Shown here: piece after piece, positions 1 to 5,233 of the stretch | Position numbering within the stretch: position 1 is the first letter of the stretch | How the letters are laid out: each line of letters starts with the position of its first letter | NCBI GenBank assembly: GCA_002787175.1 | Contig: PCWC01000084.1 | Location: 1 to 5,321 of the forward strand | Length of the DNA stretch: 5,321 bases | DNA from: Parcubacteria group bacterium CG11_big_fil_rev_8_21_14_0_20_39_22 | GTDB taxonomy: Bacteria; Patescibacteriota; Minisyncoccia; Phycocordibacterales; GCA-002787175 | Direction of reading: 5' to 3' | The notes under the pieces: generated by a model | What the model saw: the letters and a program-made list of their open reading frames with translations, nothing else | Told to the model about the DNA's origin: nothing | Database searches by the model: none | Position numbers and translations under genes: made by a program

Positions 1-2
1 GG

Positions 3-90
3 ATGCGGGTCAAAGAGCTACGCTCTTTGACTGACAGACGCGTAGCGTCTGTCTTCATACCCTGTGGCGTAAGCCCAGGGTTCTTGATTT
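3..90 (+). repeat. Left terminal inverted repeat with three hairpins
   Basis: This matches the reverse complement of 5234-5321 at 87 of 88 positions; the only difference is G73 against T5251 (A when reverse-complemented). It folds as three hairpins in a row. The first is 9-31 (10-bp stem, loop TAC), the second 33-53 (9-bp stem, loop GTA), and the third 59-81 (ACCCTG/CAGGGT plus GGC/GCC, a bulged T and the GNRA-type loop GTAA). There is no transposase in the window, so mobility is not shown. A multicopy intergenic repeat at which the contig ended is the simplest reading. Confidence 0.93.
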
Positions 91-101
91 CTTAACGAAC
101 C

Positions 102-129
102 TTGACTCTAGAGTATGATATGATATATT
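102..129 (+). promoter_or_regulatory. Promoter of the TrmB-like regulator gene
   Basis: A -35 box TTGACT (102-107) and a -10 box TATATT (124-129) are separated by 16 bp. A TG at 121-122 makes an extended -10 (TGATATATT). The predicted transcript would start near 136, giving a leader of about 45 nt. This is a bacterial sigma-70-type arrangement and lies just inside the left repeat. Confidence 0.7.
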
Positions 130-135
130 CAATGA

Positions 136-172
136 GTGGCAAATATCACCGCAGGGTGGTAGTTGTCACCAC
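136..172 (+). promoter_or_regulatory. Tandem 17-bp dyad repeats in the leader (possible operator or RNA switch)
   Basis: Two related 17-bp units start at 136 (GTGGCAAATATCACCGC) and 156 (GTGGTAGTTGTCACCAC). They match at 12 of 17 positions and are spaced exactly 20 bp, about two helical turns. The second is a dyad, GTGGT/ACCAC; the first is an imperfect one. They sit between the predicted transcription start and the start codon at 182. As DNA they could be operator sites for autoregulation by the downstream HTH protein. As RNA they could form two hairpins, or an alternative one pairing CACC (147-150) with GGTG (155-158). Either role is inferred. Confidence 0.45.
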
Positions 173-181
173 AAGAAACAA

Positions 182-955
182 ATGGAAAATCAAAAAATCT
201 TAATACAGTTGGATCTTTCTAAAAACGAGGCAAGAATTTATTTGGCTTTGGTTGAATTTGGCGAGATGACTATTAGCGATATTGCCGTAAAATCGGAAGT
301 AAATAGACGAAATGTCTACGATTCCATCAACCGCTTGATAGAAAAAGGATTGGTTTTTGAAATTCGCTCTGAAAGAGAGAATCTTTATAAAGCGGTAGAC
401 CCCTCCAAACTTTCCGAAATAATATCGGAAAAGGAAAAATCGCTTCAAAAAATCATGCCTTCTCTTTTGGAGATGTATCATTCCAAACCCAAAAACAATG
501 AAGTTTATATTTATCGTGGTCTTGAGGGGTGGAAAAATGTATTTAGAGACATATTGAGAGTAGGTCAGGATGTCTACACAATCGGAGGTAAAGGTAAGTG
601 GTCTGATGAGCGTCTCTCTGGATTTTTGGAATACTTTGCAGAGGAAGCGGAAAAAAAGAATATCGGTTTTCATATTATTTTTGATTCTGAGGTTAAGTGT
701 GAAGATAGAGAAATTTTAAGAAAACTTGAAAGTAATCATAAGTTTCTGCCTCCTGAGTTTTCATCTCCGGGAGCCGTGGATGTATTCGGTAATCACGTGG
801 TCATGACTTCGGGAGCGGGGGAGTTTTTGGATGACGACATTTCTTTTACTGTAATTGTAAACGAAGAGTTGGCTTGCGCTTTTAGATCCTGGTTTAACTT
901 TATGTGGTTGGCTCTTAGAAAAAAGAAGCAAGCAAATAAATTTGTAACTCAGTGA
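182..955 (+). CDS. TrmB-family winged-helix transcriptional regulator
   Basis: This 257-residue protein has an N-terminal winged helix-turn-helix of the TrmB type (about residues 8-73). It includes helix NEARIYLALVEFG, then TISDIAVKS, a recognition helix around NRRNVYDSINRLIEKGLV and a wing at 58-71. A charged, probably coiled-coil linker (74-100) follows. The C-terminal part (about 108-245) contains YRGLEGWK, an IGGKGKW stretch and an end rich in F and W, as in the effector/dimerisation domain of short TrmB-like proteins. TrmB regulators bind promoter DNA and often respond to sugars; no ligand can be assigned here. ATG at 182 is the first start after the promoter. It has no clear SD, only AAGAAACAA. 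It probably forms an operon with the RNHCP gene 65 bp downstream and may control its own leader repeats. Confidence 0.85.
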   Translation: MENQKILIQLDLSKNEARIYLALVEFGEMTISDIAVKSEVNRRNVYDSINRLIEKGLVFEIRSERENLYKAVDPSKLSEIISEKEKSLQKIMPSLLEMYHSKPKNNEVYIYRGLEGWKNVFRDILRVGQDVYTIGGKGKWSDERLSGFLEYFAEEAEKKNIGFHIIFDSEVKCEDREILRKLESNHKFLPPEFSSPGAVDVFGNHVVMTSGAGEFLDDDISFTVIVNEELACAFRSWFNFMWLALRKKKQANKFVTQ

Positions 956-983
956 ATTTGAAAAATAAAACACCGGAAGTACA

Positions 984-1019
984 ATGATGACTACGTTAAA
1001 TAGGGTTACTGAAAAATAA
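984..1019 (+). CDS. Possible 11-codon leader peptide (MMTTLNRVTEK)
   Basis: A short ORF lies between the regulator and the RNHCP gene. A GGAAG sequence at 975-979 stands 4 nt before the ATG at 984 and 7 nt before the ATG at 987. That is better than any ribosome site in front of the larger genes. Its TAA (1017-1019) ends one base before the RNHCP ATG (1021), which has no SD of its own. Translation of the short ORF could therefore deliver ribosomes to the next start. An ORF this short can arise by chance; the support is positional only. Confidence 0.3.
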   Translation: MMTTLNRVTEK

Positions 1020-1020
1020 A

Positions 1021-1584
1021 ATGGCAAACAAAAAGGCAAAAACAACAACAAAAAGTAAATCCAAAAAAACAAATAAAAAAATAAAAGTTGTTAAAGGTGT
1101 TTTCTCAAAAACAAAAAAGAAATTTGGCAATAAAACAATTCAGCTATCTTCAAGGAAGAAAAGCGTATCTAAAAAAAATAACAATGCCAAAAAAGTTTCT
1201 CAAAAACCTCGCAAAAAGAAAGCAAGAAGACAAGAAACAAATTTGAAATCGAAAAGCAGACCTTTTTCTAAAAAATTTACTCGCAAAAAGGAAAATTTTA
1301 CCTGCAAGTACTGCGGGGAAAAGGTAAAAGGCGATGGCTACACAAACCATTGTCCCAAATGTCTTTGGAGCAAACATGTCGATATAAATCCAGGGGATAG
1401 AAAAGAGAAGTGTTTAGGACTTATGGAACCATCCTCTATCGAAATAAAATCTGGCAATCATATAATAGTTCATCGTTGCGAAACCTGTGGGTTTGTGCGA
1501 AGAAATAAATTTGGAGAGAAGGACAGTTTCGACACTGTGATTGAAATAGCAAAACGTACTGGTGGAATAGGAGGTGTTGCGTAA
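1021..1584 (+). CDS. RNHCP-domain zinc-binding protein with lysine-rich N-terminal tail
   Basis: This 187-residue protein has two parts. Residues 1-92 are a low-complexity tail dominated by K, S, N and R, probably disordered and able to bind nucleic acid electrostatically. Residues 93-170 match the RNHCP family: CKYC (C95, C98), NHCPKCLWSKHVD (H110, C111, C114, H119), PGDR, C131, G-L-M-E-P, and HRCETCG (H151, C153, C156). These Cys/His residues could bind about two zinc ions. The name-giving motif reads TNHCP rather than RNHCP. The family's function is not established; RNA or ribosome binding is a reasonable inference from the zinc ribbons and basic tail. The start has no SD and probably depends on cotranscription, possibly coupling, with the upstream genes. 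The stop is TAA. Confidence 0.85.
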   Translation: MANKKAKTTTKSKSKKTNKKIKVVKGVFSKTKKKFGNKTIQLSSRKKSVSKKNNNAKKVSQKPRKKKARRQETNLKSKSRPFSKKFTRKKENFTCKYCGEKVKGDGYTNHCPKCLWSKHVDINPGDRKEKCLGLMEPSSIEIKSGNHIIVHRCETCGFVRRNKFGEKDSFDTVIEIAKRTGGIGGVA

Positions 1585-1798
1585 AATCCATTTCTAATAG
1601 GATCTGCGTATTAACGTGAATTTTATGCCTTCCACCCCTTCTTCTTGTAAGAGATCGTTATGCGATGGAAATGAAAAGACGAAGCGAAGTTTCTCGCTTG
1701 CGTCTGCCTTGTCGGTGAGGCAGGAGCCGACTGTGTTACTCCGACTTGTCTGTTATAACATTATCTACGGAGGAAGCATTTCGCGAAAGGGGATCGTG
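1585..1798. other. Convergent intergenic region with hairpins and palindromes
   Basis: No gene is supported here. A stem at 1677-1705 pairs AGACG-AAGCGA with TCGCTT-(G)-CGTCT around a 6-nt loop. It overlaps a second stem, CTGCCT (1704-1709) with AGGCAG (1718-1723). An alternative stem pairs GTCGG (1711-1715) with CCGAC (1727-1731). Two perfect 10-bp palindromes follow: TGTTATAACA (1751-1760) and TTTCGCGAAA (1779-1788). There is no T-tract for a standard terminator. The structures may still slow transcription arriving from both convergent genes. Confidence 0.6.
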
Positions 1799-3025
1799 TC
1801 AATTCGTTTCTTCCAAAAATACTTGTCGAAGAATAGGGATAATCTCTTTTTTAAATTGGTCAGCTGTATTTTGTAGATCGGTACTAAGAAGAAATTCGAT
1901 CCCAAATTCGCTCTCCAAAAACAGAGTGTGGTTTATGTGAGATAGAGTTACAGCAAAAGCTCTTCTGTCTTCTGTTTGTTCTGCGTCCGTCGATGTGACT
2001 ATGATGCCTACAACATTTCCGCTGGCGTCTATTACGCTTCCTCCGGAAGCTCCTTTTTGTGATAGTAGGCTACCGGAAACTTCGATAACATCAATAGAGC
2101 TTTCTCCAAAAGTGTAGACTTGAGCGAGTTCTTCAAAAGAAGAGACCGCGTACAAATCTCTGCTTATCGCAATGCCTCCCAAAAATCCAGCGGGGTATCC
2201 TGCCAAGTATAATAAATCTCCGACTTCAAGTGACGGATTAGTATTGAAGCTTATATACGGTATCTGCTCCGGCAAAGGGTTTCCATTTGTCGTATCTGTT
2301 ATAAGTAAAAATGCGAAGTCGTTCTCGCCCGTACCGAGAGGGTTGTCTTCAAGTATCTGGCTGGCATTTTCTTTAACCCAAGTGGGGGATATGTATAAAA
2401 GCCTTGCTCTATAAGTGTTTCGCGCTGGCGAGCCCGTGCGAATGGTACATGAAACACTATTCTCATCATCATTATCCCCAGTAAATAAAAAGTATTGAGC
2501 GACGTGCGCGTTGGTAAGTATTACTCCTCGTGGATCGATTGTTATCCCGCTACCCGATATCGAATCAAATGCTGATCCTTGTGAAGCGTCACACACTATA
2601 TTGACGAGCGCTTTACGGGCATCTTCGTTTATTGATTCAGGAAACACCCTCGGCTTTTCAGTGTTCTCGTCTGATGGATTTTCTTCTACAGTATTTTCTA
2701 CCGGTACAGCTTGGATTTGGGATCCATCCTCGGTAGGTAATTGTTCGCTTTCAGTGTTAATGTCAGGTTCTGGAATCGGTTTCGTATCCTGTGCTTCTGT
2801 TTCACTTTCTACAACAGTGACAGGATTTTCAGTTTCTCTGTAATAGATTGAAAGGGGAGAAGATGCTTCCTTTTCTATTTCAAATGTTGAGTTGTTTTGT
2901 GTCGAAACAAGTTTTTTATTTTCATCAGATTCATAATTGGAAAGTAGTCCCACCAAGAGAATAGTACCGACAAGGATGCCAATTATAGACTCCGAAATAT
3001 TTCCCTGTGTCTTAAGCATAACCAT
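1799..3025 (-). CDS. Membrane-anchored trypsin-like serine protease
   Basis: This 408-residue protein begins with one membrane segment (about residues 14-28, IIGILVGTILLVGLL), which acts as a signal anchor. An acidic linker of about 100 residues rich in E, P, T and S follows, then a chymotrypsin/trypsin-fold protease domain (about 135-375). The expected triad is visible: His174 in GVILTNAHVA, Asp236 in ENDFAFLLI and Ser327 in QKGASGGSVID. C145 and C193 could form a disulfide. The domain resembles the HtrA/S1-like class, but no PDZ domain follows; about 30 helical residues close the protein. The long linker would hold the protease away from the membrane on the outside, perhaps for protein quality control or processing. 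ATG 3023-3025 is used here; a second ATG (3017-3019) two codons in is equally possible. Neither has an SD. The stop is TGA. Confidence 0.85.
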   Translation of the reverse strand: MVMLKTQGNISESIIGILVGTILLVGLLSNYESDENKKLVSTQNNSTFEIEKEASSPLSIYYRETENPVTVVESETEAQDTKPIPEPDINTESEQLPTEDGSQIQAVPVENTVEENPSDENTEKPRVFPESINEDARKALVNIVCDASQGSAFDSISGSGITIDPRGVILTNAHVAQYFLFTGDNDDENSVSCTIRTGSPARNTYRARLLYISPTWVKENASQILEDNPLGTGENDFAFLLITDTTNGNPLPEQIPYISFNTNPSLEVGDLLYLAGYPAGFLGGIAISRDLYAVSSFEELAQVYTFGESSIDVIEVSGSLLSQKGASGGSVIDASGNVVGIIVTSTDAEQTEDRRAFAVTLSHINHTLFLESEFGIEFLLSTDLQNTADQFKKEIIPILRQVFLEETN

Positions 3026-3027
3026 AG

Positions 3028-3046
3028 TATATCATTTGATGATATA
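3028..3046 (-). promoter_or_regulatory. Inverted repeat next to the protease start
   Basis: An 8-bp inverted repeat, TATATCAT-TTG-ATGATATA, ends 2 bp before the protease start codon. It overlaps the best -10-like sequence for that gene (TATATA, 3043-3048), although no good -35 accompanies it. If that -10 is used, the mRNA leader would be only about 10 nt, in line with the missing SD. The dyad could be a repressor site; no regulator can be named. Confidence 0.4.
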
Positions 3047-3067
3047 TAGCCTATCCAACTTTTAGGA

Positions 3068-3096
3068 TTGCGGAAGCCCCCGATGTTTGTTATAGT
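3068..3096 (+). promoter_or_regulatory. Promoter of the tRNA-Gly gene
   Basis: A -35-like TTGCGG (3068-3073) is spaced 17 bp from the -10-like TATAGT (3091-3096). The start would be near 3103, about 9 bp before the mature tRNA. An inverted repeat, TGCGGAA (3069-3075) and TTCCGCA (3097-3103), brackets the element. Confidence 0.5.
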
Positions 3097-3111
3097 TTCC
3101 GCATTGAAAAA

Positions 3112-3182
3112 GCGGGATTAGTTAAATGGTATAATAGCGGTTTTCCAAACCGCGGTCGGGAGTTCGATTCTCCCATCCCGCA
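3112..3182 (+). tRNA. tRNA-Gly (anticodon UCC)
   Basis: A full cloverleaf is visible: acceptor GCGGGAT (3112-3118) with ATCCCGC (3175-3181), and a D-arm containing AATGGT. The anticodon stem is GCGGT/ACCGC (3137-3141, 3149-3153) with loop TTTCCAA, giving anticodon TCC at 3144-3146. The T-stem is GGGAG/CTCCC (3158-3162, 3170-3174) with loop TTCGATT. The discriminator base is A (3182) and CCA is not encoded, so CCA must be added after processing. A73 is unlike the U73 of E. coli-type tRNA-Gly and would suit the alpha2-type glycyl-tRNA synthetase shared by archaea, eukaryotes and some bacteria. Confidence 0.95.
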
Positions 3183-3325
3183 CAATAAGGAGCAAAGCGA
3201 CTATATTGTGCGAGGATAGGAGGCGTGGGGACGCCTCCGTGGTAGAATCGAAGCCCGATTGAGTATCCGCCGTGGCGGATCCAATCGGGGTACTGTTCCT
3301 GTAAGGAACGATCTCCCATCCCGCA
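3179..3325 (+). repeat. Hairpin array with duplicated tRNA 3' end (tRNA-like relic)
   Basis: The 16 bp TCTCCCATCCCGCACA, the end of the tRNA plus 2 bp, occurs at 3169-3184 and again at 3312-3327. Between the copies are four hairpins. The first is CGCACAATA (3179-3187) with TATTGTGCG (3204-3212). The second is GGAGGCGT-GGGG-ACGCCTCC (3219-3238). The third is a two-part stem (3254-3289) of CCCGATTG/CAATCGGG and ATCCGC/GCGGAT. The fourth is GTTCCT-GTA-AGGAAC (3295-3309). Other tRNA-like pieces include GCG(A)GGAT at 3210-3217, which could pair with the second ATCCCGC, and GTGGTAGAAT at 3239-3248, which resembles a D-loop. It may be a second tRNA-Gly broken up by hairpin insertions, or a small element inserted in the tRNA end. 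Confidence 0.55.
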
Positions 3326-3329
3326 CATA

Positions 3330-3367
3330 CAACAAAAAGTCCGGCTTTTATGCCGGACTTTTTGTTG
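3330..3367. terminator. Bidirectional intrinsic terminator
   Basis: A perfect 16-bp stem, CAACAAAAAGTCCGGC with GCCGGACTTTTTGTTG, surrounds a 6-nt loop (TTTTAT). The stem has a GC-rich top, with A5 before it and T5 after it, so it can terminate transcription in both directions. It ends the tRNA-Gly transcript on the plus strand and the fusion-enzyme gene, whose stop is at 3431-3433, on the minus strand. Confidence 0.9.
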
Positions 3368-3430
3368 CGTGTGGAGAATTTGAGGTTGGAGCTACACGCC
3401 TGTGAAGAAGGTGAGTTTGGGAGAAAGTTT

Positions 3431-5194
3431 TCAATCAACCGATCTAACATATTCATATATCGCCTCTGCTACAGTCTCCAAACTCTTCGCACTACATTTA
3501 TCAATTGTATCTTTGGTTGTGTGATGGTAAGGGTATTCAAGATCTATAAGAAGGATGCTTGGTATACCGACTTCGATTAAAGGATTATGGTCATTTCTTA
3601 TTACTTGTCCGACATCGTCCCTAAATACTTTTCCGTCTATTTTTTTAGCTACTTCGAAAAACGAATTGGTTTGTTCGGTAGCACTTTTAAAAGATACTGG
3701 TTCTTTGTAGATTCTAAAATCTTTATCGCAAACCATATCAACTACTATCGCAAGAGAAGGTATTTTGACGGGGTACACGTCCTTTAAGTTTTTAGCGAAA
3801 TATGTAGAACCTATCGGTTCCCAATTTGTATAATCACTCATCAGATTTTTGTCACCTTCTTCGGCGTCAAAAAAAACAAAATCAATACCTATATTTTTCG
3901 GCGTATTCAGTTTGTTAAAAATTTCCGATAGCTCTAAAAGTACGGCAACACCTGAAGCCGAATCATTTGCTCCAGGCACGGGAGCGTATCTGTCTGTCTT
4001 GTCTTTATCTGCAAATCTTTTGCTGTCATAGTGCGTAGCTAAAATAATTCTTTCGTCTATTTCGGGATTTACTTGTCCAATTATGTTTGTCAGCTTATCA
4101 ACTTCGCCACCGTTTCCTTCATAGTCCCATGATTGGACATAAACATTATTGGTTTGTTCTTTCATCTCAGCAACCAAAAAATCTATCGTTTTTTTATGAC
4201 CCGCAGAGCTCGGATATCTTGGACCATACCGCAGTTGCTGGGATATTATCCCTAACATTTCTTCTCCGTCAATTATTTTGCTCTTGCCAAAAGTAGTTCT
4301 TAATATTTTTGCTGTCATATGCTCGACAGGAGCGAAATTATCGGTCAGTATCGGATATGGTGAGAGTTCGAATCTATCAAGGTCTATCTCTTTTTCTTTG
4401 AGAGAACTTATTATAGGGTTTACTTTTTGGGACATTTGGTAATTAGAAAAATCGACTTCCTTGTCGCTGTTGTATCCGACAAATATTATATTTTGAGAAT
4501 TTGTTTGTCCGGGGCTTTCTACAGCAAAAAAATAGCTGTTTGGGAAAACGCTTTTAAATGTCTTTATCTCGGTAAAAATAAATGATGGTTCTTGCCTCGA
4601 TAAATTTCCTGTGAGATTAGCTATAAAGATTCCATCTTCGGAGAGTTTTTCTTTTGCAACTTCAAAAAATTCTGTGGTTGTAAAATGAGAGGGAATTGAA
4701 AAAAGGGAATAGTAGACATCACTAAATATCAAGTCGTATTCTTTTTCTGAATCACGCAAAAAACGGCGCCCGTCTTCCGTGTAGTTGTTTAGGTTTGGAC
4801 TTTCTTTGACGTTGAAATACTCTTTTGACAATTCAAAAAGGGAAGGCTCTATTTCGACAACATCAACTATCGAATCAGGGTTCTCATACAGCAATGCCAT
4901 AGGTATTGAATACGCCCTTCCTCCTATAACAAGAGCGTTTTCGATTTCGGGCTTGAAGATCTTGTAGATAGAATAATATTTCGAGTATTCATAAACCAAA
5001 TCCGTAGGGTCATTGGAATCTAAAAACATTGCGCCTGATCTGCTCTTGTCTTGCTGGAAAAATCTCGTCGGTCTGCCTCCTAATGTTCCGTCGAGTATGG
5101 TTATTTTCTCGTAAATTCCGTCTTTGTTGTATATAACGGCATCATCTGTTTGTCTTGCCGAAACTGATGTGATTGCTGTAAACAGAATGGTCAT
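3431..5194 (-). CDS. Spermidine-synthase-like / glutaminyl-cyclase (M28-type) fusion, 5' end probably truncated
   Basis: A protein of at least 587 residues. A hydrophobic N-terminus (ILMTILFTAITSVSA when extended upstream) is followed by a spermidine-synthase-like Rossmann domain (about 20-300). It shows ALVIGGRAYS, VDVVEIEPS (E116), EDGRRFL (D141) and YDLIFSDVYYS (D159). Residues 312-585 match the glutaminyl-peptide cyclotransferase branch of family M28: NIIGQVNP, ATHYDSK (H388), GANDSASG (D411), FFDAEEGD (E445, E446), VVDMV (D486), RNDHNP (D535) and HHTTKDT (H558). D411, E446 and H558 correspond to the single-zinc ligands of animal glutaminyl cyclase, and E445 to its catalytic acid. That enzyme makes N-terminal pyroglutamate; an aminopeptidase role cannot be excluded. 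The frame stays open upstream to 5236, adding SGYSKKILSIAI before the ATG but no standard start. The native start and any earlier membrane helices may lie beyond the repeat. Confidence 0.85.
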   Translation of the reverse strand: MTILFTAITSVSARQTDDAVIYNKDGIYEKITILDGTLGGRPTRFFQQDKSRSGAMFLDSNDPTDLVYEYSKYYSIYKIFKPEIENALVIGGRAYSIPMALLYENPDSIVDVVEIEPSLFELSKEYFNVKESPNLNNYTEDGRRFLRDSEKEYDLIFSDVYYSLFSIPSHFTTTEFFEVAKEKLSEDGIFIANLTGNLSRQEPSFIFTEIKTFKSVFPNSYFFAVESPGQTNSQNIIFVGYNSDKEVDFSNYQMSQKVNPIISSLKEKEIDLDRFELSPYPILTDNFAPVEHMTAKILRTTFGKSKIIDGEEMLGIISQQLRYGPRYPSSAGHKKTIDFLVAEMKEQTNNVYVQSWDYEGNGGEVDKLTNIIGQVNPEIDERIILATHYDSKRFADKDKTDRYAPVPGANDSASGVAVLLELSEIFNKLNTPKNIGIDFVFFDAEEGDKNLMSDYTNWEPIGSTYFAKNLKDVYPVKIPSLAIVVDMVCDKDFRIYKEPVSFKSATEQTNSFFEVAKKIDGKVFRDDVGQVIRNDHNPLIEVGIPSILLIDLEYPYHHTTKDTIDKCSAKSLETVAEAIYEYVRSVD

Positions 5195-5233
5195 CAGAAT
5201 CGCAATCGAAAGTATTTTTTTTGAATATCCGGA

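Noticed and set aside
3..90. CRISPR-like repeat array
   Set aside because: The palindromic units are different from one another, have no regular spacers, and no cas genes are present.
200..673. 157-codon minus-strand frame inside the regulator gene
   Set aside because: It is antisense to a well-supported TrmB-type gene and shows no recognisable domain.
953..955. TGA recoded as glycine, as in Gracilibacteria
   Set aside because: TGA ends the regulator and the protease at sensible places, and the cloverleaf has a UCC anticodon, not UCA.
1616..1940. Plus-strand ORFs over the convergent gap and protease 3' end, with GGAGG at 1769-1773
   Set aside because: The SD-like sequence is followed by ATT rather than a standard start, and the frames run antisense into the protease with no family resemblance.
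3122..3456. Minus-strand frames over the tRNA region giving a peptide with WENRTP
   Set aside because: This is the antisense translation of tRNA sequence, a familiar source of false ORFs. It has no start signal and overlaps the tRNA, hairpin array and terminator.
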